Shown: positions 26,361 through 36,116 of the stretch, piece by piece | Layout: every line of letters begins with the position of its first letter | Position numbering within the stretch: position 1 is the stretch's first letter | DNA from: Planctomycetales bacterium | GTDB taxonomy: Bacteria; Planctomycetota; Planctomycetia; Isosphaerales; Isosphaeraceae | Direction: 5' to 3' | DNA: 58,223 nucleotides | Assembly (NCBI GenBank): GCA_027452145.1 | Contig: DAIDHB010000274.1 | Location: 1 to 58,223 of the forward strand | Program-made: the position numbers and the translations under genes | Notes under the pieces: model-generated | Databases searched by the model: none | What the model was told of the DNA's origin: nothing | Seen by the model: only the letters and a program-made list of their open reading frames with translations

Positions 26361-28517
26361 GTGGACTTCATCCGGCTGACCGACATCCACAAGACGTATG
26401 TTCGCGGCACGATCGAGGTCCCTGTGCTGCGCGGCGTGTCGCTGTCGATCGCCCGCGGCGAGATGATCGCGCTCATGGGAGCCTCGGGCTCGGGCAAGAC
26501 CACGCTGATCAACCTGCTGGGATTCCTCGACCGCCCGACCTCGGGCCGGCATGAGATGGACGGCCGAGACGTCACGCTGCTCTCGGAATCGCGGCGGGCC
26601 TGGCTGCGAAGCCGCCGGATCGGGTTCGTGTTCCAGAACTTCCACCTGCTGCCCCGGCTGTCGGCCATCGAGAATGTGATGATGCCGCACACCTACGGCG
26701 GCGATGAACCGTCGTCGGCCGCCTGCCGCGAGCGGGCCCGCGGGCTGCTGGAACGCGTCGGCCTCGGCGACCGGCTCGATCACGAGCCGGCGCGGCTCTC
26801 GGGCGGCGAGCAGCAGCGCGTCGCGATCGCCCGCTCGCTGATCAACCGCTGTTCGCTGCTGATCGCCGATGAGCCCACCGGCAACCTCGATTCCCGCACC
26901 GGAGAGGAGATCCTCTCGCTGTTCCGCCAGCTCAACCGCGAGGACGGCCTGACGATCGTCCTGGTAACGCACGACCCCACAGTCGCCGCCCATGCCGACC
27001 GGATCGTCCGCATCCGCGACGGTCTCGTCCACGACGACGAACCGGGAGGCGAGAGCTCGTCCCGCCCATCGGAACGTGCTTCGGACCCGGACGCGCCATC
27101 GCCGGCCTCGGCCCTCGACGGGGCGCCCCGCCGCGGGCTGAGCGCCGACCTGCGCTTCGTGGCGCGGACATCCTCGTCGGCCCTGCGATCGCTCCGCCGC
27201 AACGCTCTTCGCTCGGCGCTGACCACCCTGGGGATCATCATCGGCGTCGGCTCGCTGCTGGCGATCGCCGAGATCGGCACGGGCGCCTGGTCGGCGATCC
27301 GCGTGCTGCTGACCAAAACCGGGGTCGACAACATCGTGATCCAGGCCGGCGCCGCGTCGCGCAACGGCGTGAGCCTGGGGAGCGGCAGCATCAAGACGCT
27401 CACGCCCGAGGATGCCGAGTCGATCGGGCGCGAGTGCCCGAGCGTCGACAGCCTCGCGCCCCTGGTCTTCACCCGCCGGCAGGTCGTCAACGGCAACAAG
27501 AACTGGGTGCCTAGCACGTTCGTCGGCACGACGCCGGATTATCTGCGCGTGCGCGAGTGGCAGGAGCTGGAGGAAGGGGAGCCGTTCAGCGACCGCGACG
27601 TGCGCGACGTGGCGATGGTCTGCCTGCTCGGCCAGACGGTAGCGCGCGAGCTGTTCGGCGAGGGCTCGCCCGTCGGGAGCGAGGTTTATGTCAACGACGT
27701 CCCGCTGCGCGTCCTGGGCGTCCTTAGCCGCAAGGGCGCCGACATCGTCGGCGAGGACCAGGACGACCTGGTGGTCGCACCCTGGACGACGGTCAAGTTC
27801 CGCATCAGCGCCGGCGACGGCGGGGCCGCGCCGGTCGACGAGGGTCCGCCCGATCCGCTGGATCCCGCGGGCCGCAAATACCCGGGCGGGCACTCCCGGC
27901 AATTCCCGTCAGCGTCGCCCGACCGCGATCGCGCGACGCCCCGGCTGCACAGGCTCTCCAACGTCGACTCGATCCTCGTGCGCTCGATCTCGACCGACGA
28001 CATCCCGGCCGCGATGGAGGAGATCACCCGGGTCCTGCGCCAGCGGCACGGCATCCGCCCCGGCGAGACCGACGACTTCGCCGTGCGCGACTTCACCGAG
28101 GTCGTCCACGCGGTGAAGGGGACGGTCGGCCTGGTGGCTGGGTTGTTGATGTGCGTCGCCCTGATCGCGCTGGTGGTCGGCGGTATCGGGATCATGAACA
28201 TCATGCTCGTCACCGTGACCGAGCGCTACCGCGAGATCGGCCTGCGGATGGCCGTCGGGGCGAGGTCGCGCGATATCCTCCGCCAGTTCCTCGTTGAGGC
28301 GGTTGTTCTGTGCGTCCTGGGCGGCCTCGCCGGGATCGCCCTGGGGCGCACCGCGTCGGTGCTCGTCCGCCTGCTGGCGCACTGGCCCACCGAGCCGTCG
28401 ATCGCCGCCGTGATCGCCTCGGTCTCGATCTCGGCGACGGTCGGGATCATCTTCGGCTATTACCCCGCGTGGAAGGCCTCGCGGCTCGACCCGATCGACG
28501 CCCTGCGCTCCGAGTGA
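26361..28517 (+). CDS. MacB/PvdT-like ABC export permease (ATPase-FtsX fusion)
   Basis: The protein has 718 residues. The start is set at GTG 26361 (VDFIRLTDIHKTY). The longer in-frame ATG at 26250 would translate the hairpin repeat into an N-terminal tail unlike the family. The ATPase domain has Walker A GASGSGKTT (about 45), signature SGGEQQR and Walker B LIADEPTGN. A charged linker is followed by one membrane segment (TTLGIIIGVGSLLAIAEIG), a periplasmic domain of roughly 350 residues and three C-terminal segments, as in MacB. Its partner is the upstream adaptor. In pyoverdine systems PvdRT exports the mature molecule from the periplasm; here the cargo is presumably the lipopeptide product. 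It is the last gene of the apparent operon. Confidence 0.92.
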   Translation: MDFIRLTDIHKTYVRGTIEVPVLRGVSLSIARGEMIALMGASGSGKTTLINLLGFLDRPTSGRHEMDGRDVTLLSESRRAWLRSRRIGFVFQNFHLLPRLSAIENVMMPHTYGGDEPSSAACRERARGLLERVGLGDRLDHEPARLSGGEQQRVAIARSLINRCSLLIADEPTGNLDSRTGEEILSLFRQLNREDGLTIVLVTHDPTVAAHADRIVRIRDGLVHDDEPGGESSSRPSERASDPDAPSPASALDGAPRRGLSADLRFVARTSSSALRSLRRNALRSALTTLGIIIGVGSLLAIAEIGTGAWSAIRVLLTKTGVDNIVIQAGAASRNGVSLGSGSIKTLTPEDAESIGRECPSVDSLAPLVFTRRQVVNGNKNWVPSTFVGTTPDYLRVREWQELEEGEPFSDRDVRDVAMVCLLGQTVARELFGEGSPVGSEVYVNDVPLRVLGVLSRKGADIVGEDQDDLVVAPWTTVKFRISAGDGGAAPVDEGPPDPLDPAGRKYPGGHSRQFPSASPDRDRATPRLHRLSNVDSILVRSISTDDIPAAMEEITRVLRQRHGIRPGETDDFAVRDFTEVVHAVKGTVGLVAGLLMCVALIALVVGGIGIMNIMLVTVTERYREIGLRMAVGARSRDILRQFLVEAVVLCVLGGLAGIALGRTASVLVRLLAHWPTEPSIAAVIASVSISATVGIIFGYYPAWKASRLDPIDALRSE

Positions 28518-28540
28518 GATGCGGCGATGGCCCGTTCCGC

Positions 28541-28550
28541 TTGCTATAAT
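28541..28550 (+). promoter_or_regulatory. Extended -10 promoter for the alpha/beta hydrolase gene
   Basis: A perfect TATAAT (28545-28550) is preceded by TG at the extended -10 position (TGC-TATAAT). No good -35 hexamer lies 17 bp upstream, as is common for extended -10 promoters. It sits 54 bases before the ATG at 28605 and 27 bases after the MacB-like stop, so the hydrolase can be transcribed independently of the biosynthetic operon. Confidence 0.55.
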
Positions 28551-28604
28551 CGAGCCCGGCCGATCGCCGATCTCCTCCTTTCCCTCCACGACGGAGCCGT
28601 CCCG

Positions 28605-29540
28605 ATGCCACGCGCCAGCCTCCTCGTCGTCCTCGCCGCCCTCGCCGGATTCGTTCCCGCGACCCGCGCCGGCGACCCTCCCTACGACCGCAAGGAAGAC
28701 GTGATCTATGGGCGGAAGTACGGCACGGCGCTGACGATGGACGTCTTCACCCCGCGGAAGGACGCCAACGGACTGGGCGTGATTGTCGTGGTCAGCGGCG
28801 GATTCTTCTCGTCGCACGAGGCGATCCAGCCGGCGTTCGTCCGGCCGCTGACCGATCGGGGCTACACGGTCTTCAGCGTCGTCCACGGCAGCCAGCCGAG
28901 GTACACGGTCAACGAGATCGTCGCCGACATGAACCGCGCCGTGCGGTTCATTCGCCACCATGCAAAGGATTACGGCATCGACCCGGACCGGCTCGGCGTC
29001 TGCGGCGCGTCGGCGGGCGGGCATCTCTCGCTGATGCTGGGCACGGCCGGCGGACCCGGGAATCCCCGGGCGAACGACCCCGTCGATCGCGAGTCCAGCC
29101 GGGTGCAGGCCGTCGCCTGCTTCTTCCCGCCCACCGACTTCCTCAACTTCGGCGCGCCCGGGAGTCGCAAGGTCCACGCCGTCGACCACGCCCCGCCCTT
29201 CCGCGCCGCGTTCGACTACCGCGAGCTCGACCCGAAGACCCGCCTGTGGGTCAAGGTCACCGACGAGGCCCGCCTCGAGCAGATCGCCCGCGAGATCTCG
29301 CCGGCCCATCACGTCAGCAAGGATGACCCGCCGACCCTGATTATTCACGGCGATGCCGACCCGCTCGTCCCGATCCAGCAGTCCCAGATCATCGTCGAGA
29401 AGTTCAAGGAAGCCGGCGTCGAGTGCAAGCTGGTCGTCAAGACGGGCGCCGGCCACGGGTGGCCCAGCATGGGCAAGGATTCGGTCGCGTTCGTCGACTG
29501 GTTCGACCAACATCTCAAAGCCAAAGGCGATCCGAAGTGA
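28605..29540 (+). CDS. Secreted alpha/beta hydrolase (acetyl-esterase / BD-FAE-like)
   Basis: The protein has 311 residues. The ATG at 28605 is chosen because a clear signal peptide follows (LLVVLAALAGFVPATRAGD), whereas the longer reading from 28527 would start upstream of the -10 box. Catalytic residues are visible: nucleophile Ser136 in GASAGG, Asp in HGDADPLVP and His in GAGHGWP. This is the esterase/lipase layout of the dienelactone-hydrolase/BD-FAE type common in planctomycetes. The substrate is unknown; carbohydrate acetyl or feruloyl esters are typical. It has its own promoter and may be unrelated to the lipopeptide locus, although a periplasmic esterase next to export genes could act on the product. 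Confidence 0.9.
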   Translation: MPRASLLVVLAALAGFVPATRAGDPPYDRKEDVIYGRKYGTALTMDVFTPRKDANGLGVIVVVSGGFFSSHEAIQPAFVRPLTDRGYTVFSVVHGSQPRYTVNEIVADMNRAVRFIRHHAKDYGIDPDRLGVCGASAGGHLSLMLGTAGGPGNPRANDPVDRESSRVQAVACFFPPTDFLNFGAPGSRKVHAVDHAPPFRAAFDYRELDPKTRLWVKVTDEARLEQIAREISPAHHVSKDDPPTLIIHGDADPLVPIQQSQIIVEKFKEAGVECKLVVKTGAGHGWPSMGKDSVAFVDWFDQHLKAKGDPK

Positions 29541-29576
29541 GGTGCCCCCGCGGCATCCCATCCGGACCACCCCGCC

Positions 29577-30359
29577 TCAGAACTCGCGGGCATAGCCGGC
29601 GGTCCAGCCGCCGTCGACGGTGAGGACGTGGCCGTTCATGTAGCTGTTCTCGGGGTCGGCCAGGAAGAGCGCGGCGACGGCGATCTCTCGCGTCTCGCCC
29701 GGCCGGCCCAGCGGGACGTGCGAGAGCATCTGCTTGACCGAGTCGTGAAACAGCCCGCCCTCGCCGTAGAAGAGTTTCCGCGTCCCCTCGGTGAGCGTCG
29801 AGCCCGGCGCGATGCCGTTGACCAGGATCCCGTGCGGCCCGAGCTCGAGCGCCATCGCCTTCGTGAGGTTCACGACCCCGGCCTTCGCCGCCACGAACGC
29901 GCACTGGAGCCGCAGCGGCACCAGCCCGGCGATCGAGGCGATGTTGATGATCCGGCCCGAGCCCTGTGCCCGCATCGCCCGCGCGGCGAATCGACTGACC
30001 TCGTACAACCCGGTCAGGTCGACCGACAGGATGCGGTCCCACTCGTCGCGCGGGAACTCGTCGATCGTCACCCGATGGGCCATCGTATTGACGCCCGCGT
30101 TGTTCACGGCGACGTCGAGCCGTCCGCATTCGTCCACGATCCGGCCGATCGCCGCCTGGATCGCGGCCGAATCCGTGACGTCCAGGCCGAACCCCAGCGC
30201 CCCCGGGACGCCCGAGGCCGCCTCGACGGCCCCGGCCTCGTGCACGTCGGTGTAAACAACGCGGCCGCCGTTCTCCGCGAACGCGTCGGCGATCGCCCGC
30301 CCGATCCCCCGGGCCGCCCCCGTCACCAGGCACACCTTCCCCGCCAGGTCGCATCGCAT
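29577..30359 (-). CDS. SDR-family protein with catalytic Tyr replaced by Phe
   Basis: The protein has 260 residues. The start is the ATG at 30359, preceded by AAAGGAG 9 bases upstream; an in-frame start 12 codons earlier lacks this. The Rossmann motif TGAARGIGRA is near residue 9, NNAG is present, and the active-site Ser is Ser142 (NIASIAG). The usual YxxxK is FVAAK: Phe155 replaces the catalytic Tyr, while Lys159 is kept. The C-terminal DGGWT tail is typical of classical SDRs. With the proton donor missing, oxidoreductase activity is doubtful; it may bind NAD(P) in a regulatory or degraded role. It converges on the hydrolase gene. Confidence 0.88.
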   Translation of the reverse strand: MRCDLAGKVCLVTGAARGIGRAIADAFAENGGRVVYTDVHEAGAVEAASGVPGALGFGLDVTDSAAIQAAIGRIVDECGRLDVAVNNAGVNTMAHRVTIDEFPRDEWDRILSVDLTGLYEVSRFAARAMRAQGSGRIINIASIAGLVPLRLQCAFVAAKAGVVNLTKAMALELGPHGILVNGIAPGSTLTEGTRKLFYGEGGLFHDSVKQMLSHVPLGRPGETREIAVAALFLADPENSYMNGHVLTVDGGWTAGYAREF

Positions 30360-30455
30360 CGTCGTGTCTCCTTTGCCGGGAATGTAGCACCGCACACGCG
30401 GTGGAGCGAGGGCCTTCCGGCGGCATTTCGACTCCGACGTCGACGGCGGCCGCGA

Positions 30456-33400
30456 TCACCAAGAAGTCTCGGTGCCCCGACGATCCGTTGCCGCGGTCAC
30501 GTTCCTCGTCTCGCGTATCGCTTTCGCAACATCGATCCGGCGGAGGACGAGGCGGTCGTCGGTGTCGGGAACCGTGATGAGAAGATTCGGGGCGGGGATC
30601 AGGTGGAAGCGCTTCTCCATCGTGAGCTCGCCGGCGATGGTCGATTCGTCGCCGCGGACGGCGGCCATCTCGTCGAGGCCCGTGATGCGGAAGAGAGCCT
30701 CGCGGGGGTTGGTGCGGCTCACGATGATCTCGGTCGCTGACACGCCCGGCGTCGGTTGGTTCGGGCCGGTCAGGCCGGCGACCGCGAGGTCGTAGGCAGG
30801 GTCCGCCGACGGGATGGCGATCACCGGGCTCATCTGCGTCGGGCCCGGCAGCGCGATCGGCTTGCCCCCGCCGTCGCGGATGCCGCCGCGGCCGGTGTAG
30901 ACCGACCGGCCGTCGGGGCCGGGGGCCAGGTGGTTGAGGCCATCATGGTTGTAGATGCCCCGGAGGGCCGCCCCCTCGATCCGCAGCGTCTGGAAGCCGG
31001 ACGGTGTCGAGCTCGTCTGCCAGAGCGCGAAGAGATTGCCGCCGGCCGAAGCGCGGAGATGGACCCGCTTCTGGAGGAACGGATGGAGCGTCAGACTGCC
31101 GCCCGACCGCGAGAGCTGGCCGATGCCCTGGACGCCCCCGTTGATGATGCTGTCGGCCTTGAGCACCGCGAAGGTCCGCGGGTCGAGGAAGCTGTACCGG
31201 GCCGGCGCGCCGAGTTGCGGCTGGGGCCCCGGGGTCCAGCAGGCCAAAAGCGGGCCGTCGGAGTCGTTCCCCATCGCCAGCGACTGGATCTGCGCCTTGA
31301 GGGGTGAATTCACCCGCGTGCCCGCGGAGTCGAGGTCGTCGAGGCTCCACCGGACGAACGCGCGCTGATCGGGATAGGCGACGATGAGCAGGCTCGCCCC
31401 GGCCGCGATCAACGCCCTGTCGGCCTCGAGTGGGATGGTCTTGACGACGGCGCCCGCGTTGGCGTCGAAGATCGCGAGCTTGCGGCCGTTGAGCTTCAGG
31501 CAGAGGTAACGCCCGCCGCCGCCGACGGCCACATCGCTAATCCTGTCGGCGGTTTTGTGGACCAGCGGGGCACCTGGGCCGGGGGCGCCGGGTTGCCGGG
31601 TCGCGAGGGAGGAGTCCGGCAACGCGAATTCGCGAATCGTCCGGTCGGAGAAGGCCCAGAAGATCCGGCGGCCGTCGGGCGAGAAGGTCCCTAATTGCGG
31701 ATTTGCTTCCAGGGCGATCTGTCCGAGCGGGCGGCCGTCGGCCAGGTCCCAGAGTCGGAGGATTCTCTCGTGATTGCTGCCGGAGACGAGGATTCGGCCG
31801 TCGGGAGAGGCCGCGAGGGAGTCCACCTTGGCCTTGTGTCCGCGCAGCTCGTGAAGCTCACTGCCCGTCTTGACGTCGAAGATCCGGATCACGGAGCCGT
31901 CCTCAGTCTCGGGCCTTTGTCCCGACACCTGAGAGGTCACGATCGCACGGCGGCCGTCCGGCGAGAAGATAGCGTCGAGGAAGAGTTCCTGCCGGTGGCC
32001 CGCGAGCCGCAGGACTTCCGCGCCCCTGGCCACGTCCCAGATCCGGACCGTCTTGTCGGTGGCGGACGAGAGCGCGAGCCGGCCGTCGGGCGATACGGCC
32101 AGGGCGTCGATGATCCCGTTATGACCGGCCCAGCGCGCGAGGACCCGGCCGTCCGCCAGGTCACGAACCCAGATGGCTCGATCCGTCCCGAGCCGAAATC
32201 CCGGGAAGCTCGGGAAGATCGGCGGGCCGAATCCTCCCCCGGCGGACAAACACCGGCGGCCGTCGGGCGTGAAGGCGATCGCGAAGATGCTGTCGCCGTG
32301 GCCGGGGTACTCGCGCACGAGCTGGCCCGTGTCGATGTCCCAGAGCCGGAGGATCTTATCGGCGCCGCCCGAGAGCAGCCGCTTGCCGTCGGGCGAGATG
32401 GCGAGGGCCCGGACGGGGCCCTCGTGCCCCTTCAGGACGCGGAGCACGCGGCCCGTCTTTGCGTCCCAGACGCGAACCGTGGCGTCGGACGAGGCCGAGA
32501 CGAGTTTCTGGCCGTCGGGCGTGATCGCCACGTCCAGGACCTCGTCGGTGTGGCCCCGGATCTTGCGGACCTCGGTCGAGGCGCCGGCGCCGGGCGCGAC
32601 GCGAGCCTCGGGGATCGAGAGCGCCGGGACGCGGATCGATTTCCCCGCGCCCTTCGGCCGGCCGGTGACGGAGAGCCGGCCGCCCACGGTCAGAATGTCC
32701 TGGTCATCCGGTCCGGCGGGCGTGCGGACGATCCTGCGCGGAGTCCGGTCGGGCACGACCACGATCACGTCCTCGCCGCGGCGGCCCATGCGGGGGCCCA
32801 TCGGTCCGAGGCCCGGGATGCGCGGGCCGTAGGGTCCATACGGGCCGATGCCGGGGAGTCGTCGGCCGAAGGGACCGAACGTCTGCGGCCGGAGCGTCCG
32901 GATGATGTAGAGCTCGGGCTCATCCGCCTGAACGACACGGGGAACCGGGGCGCCCGCCAGGGGAAGCACGCGAAGGATGGTGGCGACGGTCTGCTCTCCT
33001 TTCCGGGCCTCGACGAGGGCTAGGATCGCCGGGACAGGAGTGCGTGTCCCGTTGGGGACCGGGGTGACCTCGACGCGGTAGGTGCCGTCGGGCGCGCGGG
33101 TCGCGTCATGGACGCGGCGGTCGTCCTTGCTGTGGGCGATCGTGACGCGGACCGAGAGATCGTCGGGGACCTTGCCGCCCGCTCTGGGAGCCTCGAGCCG
33201 GATCGACCAGCGCACGGGCTGGGATCGCTGGTGGTACGCGAGCGTCCCGTGGGTGAACGCCACGCCCGGCGCGTCGAGGAACCCCGAGAGTCGACTCACG
33301 GGGACGGCCAGGTTCATCTGCTTGCCGGGCATGGTCGCGACCGCCACGCCGATCACCCGGCCGGACTCGTCGAGCACCGGCCCTCCCGACTGGCCGGGGT

Positions 33401-34319
33401 TGATCTGCCCGTCGAACTGGACGCCATCCCGCTTGTCGCGCGGCCCGTGGAACGTCGTGACCTTGCCCGAGATCACCGAGCAGTTCGGATACTGCTCCTT
33501 GCCGTAGCGGGTACCCTCGCCGAGCGGGAAGCCGAAGGCCATGACGGGCGTCGTCTCCGAGAGCGACCGGTCGTCGCCGAGCTCCAGCACCTCGAAGCGG
33601 GAATCCGCGGGGACTTCCAGCAGCGCCAGATCGAGGTAATCGTCGGCGCGGCGGACCTTCGCGTCGACGGCTCGCTGGGTGGGCAGGCCGATGTCGACGA
33701 CGATCCGGAGTCGTCCCGGAGCCTCGTAGAGCTTCTCGATGACGTGGGCGTTGGTCACGAACAGGCCCGATTTGTCGATGCAGAAGGCCGAACCGCTGAT
33801 CTCGTCGCCGCCGACGGCGACCTGCACCAGCGCGGAGGCCCGCTTGCCGCGGTCGATGACCTGCTCGCGGGCGAGCTGAGCGGCGGGCTTCGCCGGGAGC
33901 GGGGCGGCCGGTTTCGCGTCGTCTCGCGACGAGCGGCCGGAGAGGTTGACGGCCACGAGGATCAGGCCGACCAGGATCAGGGCCCCCGCAAAGCCCAGCG
34001 CGGCGTGGGTCCAGGACCGGAGCCGCGAGGATCTGGGCTCCGCCTTGGCCTCCCGCTGCCGGGCGGGAGGTCGCGGCTCGTCGCCGGGCTCCCAGAACTC
34101 GGTCGTCGCGGGGCGTGGGCGATCGATCGGCTGCTCGGAAATGCACTCGGTCGTCGGGATTCGGGCCGCCGGCTCGCGGGAGGGCCCGGCGTCCCGGCGA
34201 AACTCCGCGTCGGTGACCCGGAAGACCGCGGAGCAGGCCGGGCAGCGGACCTGGCGGCCGAGGAGCGGCTGGTCCGTCCGCTCGGCGTGACGGCAGGCGG
34301 GGCAGGTCAGCAGGTTCAT
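30456..34319 (-). CDS. Membrane-anchored trypsin-like protease with zinc ribbon and WD40 propeller
   Basis: The protein has 1287 residues. An N-terminal zinc ribbon (CPACRHAE then CPACSAVF, residues 6-32) is cytoplasmic, followed by one membrane segment (HAALGFAGALILVGLILVAV, about 107-127). The trypsin/HtrA-like domain has His192 (TNAHV), Asp230 (YLDLALL) and Ser311 (GQSGGP). After a Pro/Gly/Arg-rich linker, WD40 repeats begin near 590 (GHTDEVLDVAITPDGQKLVS and about six further units). The C-terminal ~350 residues are WD-like but more degenerate. It closes the sigma-kinase operon, 34 bp after the second kinase. Such planctomycete proteins are thought to act in envelope sensing; that role is inferred. 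Confidence 0.88.
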   Translation of the reverse strand: MNLLTCPACRHAERTDQPLLGRQVRCPACSAVFRVTDAEFRRDAGPSREPAARIPTTECISEQPIDRPRPATTEFWEPGDEPRPPARQREAKAEPRSSRLRSWTHAALGFAGALILVGLILVAVNLSGRSSRDDAKPAAPLPAKPAAQLAREQVIDRGKRASALVQVAVGGDEISGSAFCIDKSGLFVTNAHVIEKLYEAPGRLRIVVDIGLPTQRAVDAKVRRADDYLDLALLEVPADSRFEVLELGDDRSLSETTPVMAFGFPLGEGTRYGKEQYPNCSVISGKVTTFHGPRDKRDGVQFDGQINPGQSGGPVLDESGRVIGVAVATMPGKQMNLAVPVSRLSGFLDAPGVAFTHGTLAYHQRSQPVRWSIRLEAPRAGGKVPDDLSVRVTIAHSKDDRRVHDATRAPDGTYRVEVTPVPNGTRTPVPAILALVEARKGEQTVATILRVLPLAGAPVPRVVQADEPELYIIRTLRPQTFGPFGRRLPGIGPYGPYGPRIPGLGPMGPRMGRRGEDVIVVVPDRTPRRIVRTPAGPDDQDILTVGGRLSVTGRPKGAGKSIRVPALSIPEARVAPGAGASTEVRKIRGHTDEVLDVAITPDGQKLVSASSDATVRVWDAKTGRVLRVLKGHEGPVRALAISPDGKRLLSGGADKILRLWDIDTGQLVREYPGHGDSIFAIAFTPDGRRCLSAGGGFGPPIFPSFPGFRLGTDRAIWVRDLADGRVLARWAGHNGIIDALAVSPDGRLALSSATDKTVRIWDVARGAEVLRLAGHRQELFLDAIFSPDGRRAIVTSQVSGQRPETEDGSVIRIFDVKTGSELHELRGHKAKVDSLAASPDGRILVSGSNHERILRLWDLADGRPLGQIALEANPQLGTFSPDGRRIFWAFSDRTIREFALPDSSLATRQPGAPGPGAPLVHKTADRISDVAVGGGGRYLCLKLNGRKLAIFDANAGAVVKTIPLEADRALIAAGASLLIVAYPDQRAFVRWSLDDLDSAGTRVNSPLKAQIQSLAMGNDSDGPLLACWTPGPQPQLGAPARYSFLDPRTFAVLKADSIINGGVQGIGQLSRSGGSLTLHPFLQKRVHLRASAGGNLFALWQTSSTPSGFQTLRIEGAALRGIYNHDGLNHLAPGPDGRSVYTGRGGIRDGGGKPIALPGPTQMSPVIAIPSADPAYDLAVAGLTGPNQPTPGVSATEIIVSRTNPREALFRITGLDEMAAVRGDESTIAGELTMEKRFHLIPAPNLLITVPDTDDRLVLRRIDVAKAIRETRNVTAATDRRGTETSW

Positions 34320-34353
34320 CGTGGCGGCCTCCGGTTCTCGATGGCTCCGATCT

Positions 34354-36099
34354 TCATTCGATGACGTCGTTGATCCAGGTGAGGATGTCCAGTCCGCGGT
34401 CGGGGGAGTCTATCTGCGGGCGTGGAGCGCCGAAGTTCGCCTCCGGGCGGATGTACTCGGCGCTCAGGCGGTAAGAGCGGAAGATCCCGTCCCAGACGTA
34501 GATGGCCTTCGCCGACGGAGAGCCGTCGCTGGGCGGTGGGATTGCAGACGCGCGCCCGATCATTGATTCGACGTCCTCGCGAGTCAGGGCGAGATTCGGC
34601 GACGAGTCGCGCCGGGCGAGGACGGCGTCGAGTGCCCGATGGGACCGGGAATACGCCGACCACTCCCTGTAGGCGATCCACGCCGCCGGGATCAGGATTG
34701 CCAGCGCGGCGGCATTGCGCACCAGCAGCAGGAGACGGCGCCGGGGCGGCGATGTCCCGGCCGGGGCCCGCAGCGCGCCGAGCAGGCGCTCGAAGCACCA
34801 GAAGAAGACGGCGAGGCCCGCGAGCCCGATGAGCAGGGAGATCAGGCTCTGCTCGTCGCGGCCCTGCCACCAGGAGGGCAGGTAATACAGGATCGCGACG
34901 GCCGCGATCGGAACGGACGCCGCCAGGGCGATGGCCGGCAGGCTGCGGACCCACCAGGGCAGGGGCGGCGGGAAGATCGGGGTCGTGAACGGCTCCTTGA
35001 CCGGCGGGGCCGGCAACGGGTCGTCCAGGGTGTCCACAATCTCGAAGCCCTCTGCCCTCGGGGCGGGCCGGGAACGCGGAAGGCGCTCGAGGTCGTGCTC
35101 GATCTCGAGCGGGGACCGGTCGGCGCCCTGGCCCTGGAGCGGTGCCAGCTCGTCGGAAAGAGCCTGGACGAGATCGTCCGCCGACGCGAAGCGGTCGGCC
35201 GGGTTCTTGGCCATCAGGCGGAGGATGTGGGCCTCCAGTGCCGGGGGAATCTCGGGGTTGAGGTCGCGGATTGGGCGGGGCTCGCGGTGGCGGACGGCGT
35301 CGAGGATCGCCAGGACGTTCGGGCCGGGGAACGGCGGCTCGCCGGCGCAGGCGTGATACAGCAGGCTGCCGAGTCCGAAGAGGTCGGAGCGATGGTCGAC
35401 CGACGAGCCGGCGGCCTGCTCGGGGGACATGTACGGCGGCGTACCCAGGACGACACCGCTGGCCGTCAGCCGCCAGCGCTCGGCCGTCACGCACGCCAGG
35501 CCGAAGTCGGTGATCTTCACCCGGTCGAGGCCGCTCTCGAGCAGGACGTTTGCCGGCTTGACGTCGCGATGGATGAGTCCCTGGTCGTGGGCCGCCGCCA
35601 GGCCACGGGCGATCTGGATGCCGATGCGAAGGATCGACTTCCGCTCGAGCATTCCCTCGCGCTCGAGGCGATCGGCCAGGGTGATGCCCGCGACGTACTC
35701 CATCACGAAGTATGGCAGTCCATCGTGCTCGCCAATGGCGTGGATCGTGACGACGTTCGCGTGGTTGATCGCGGCGGCCGCCTGAGCCTCGCGGACGAAG
35801 CGGACGCGGGCCAGCGACGAGACCGCCAGCCGGGGCGACAGGAACTTGATGGCGACGAAGCGCTTCAGCCCGGAATCCCAGGCCTGGTAGACCACGCCCA
35901 TCCCGCCACGCCCGAGCGCGTGGTCGATCCGATACTGGCCGATCGTCGTGCCGGGCGCCGGCCCGCTGGCGAGCTCCATCCATGAGGCCGGGACCGGAGT
36001 GCCGGGCTCGCCGGAAGCGGTCGGTTCCCCACGGTCGAGGGCCCCGGCGATGAATTGCCCCAGCCAGTTCTCGTCTTCGCGGCCTGGCGACGGTTCCAT
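34354..36099 (-). CDS. Ser/Thr protein kinase with three C-terminal membrane segments
   Basis: The protein has 581 residues. The Hanks-type kinase domain (about 55-320) has the G-rich loop LGRGGMG, Lys85 (VAIKFL), HRDVKPANV with Asp179, DFGLA, an activation loop ending in GTPPYMSPEQ, and the subdomain IX Asp (HRSDLFGLG). The residues needed for catalysis are all present. The C-terminal third has three hydrophobic segments (LPAIALAASVPIAAVAILYY, LISLLIGLAGLAVFFWCFE, LVRNAAALAILIPAAWIAY) and a short tail. The membrane segments follow the kinase domain, so the kinase is cytoplasmic. It lies 17 bp downstream of another kinase gene in the same minus-strand operon. Confidence 0.95.
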   Translation of the reverse strand: MEPSPGREDENWLGQFIAGALDRGEPTASGEPGTPVPASWMELASGPAPGTTIGQYRIDHALGRGGMGVVYQAWDSGLKRFVAIKFLSPRLAVSSLARVRFVREAQAAAAINHANVVTIHAIGEHDGLPYFVMEYVAGITLADRLEREGMLERKSILRIGIQIARGLAAAHDQGLIHRDVKPANVLLESGLDRVKITDFGLACVTAERWRLTASGVVLGTPPYMSPEQAAGSSVDHRSDLFGLGSLLYHACAGEPPFPGPNVLAILDAVRHREPRPIRDLNPEIPPALEAHILRLMAKNPADRFASADDLVQALSDELAPLQGQGADRSPLEIEHDLERLPRSRPAPRAEGFEIVDTLDDPLPAPPVKEPFTTPIFPPPLPWWVRSLPAIALAASVPIAAVAILYYLPSWWQGRDEQSLISLLIGLAGLAVFFWCFERLLGALRAPAGTSPPRRRLLLLVRNAAALAILIPAAWIAYREWSAYSRSHRALDAVLARRDSSPNLALTREDVESMIGRASAIPPPSDGSPSAKAIYVWDGIFRSYRLSAEYIRPEANFGAPRPQIDSPDRGLDILTWINDVIE

Positions 36100-36116
36100 G
36101 TTCGCGAATTCCGTAC

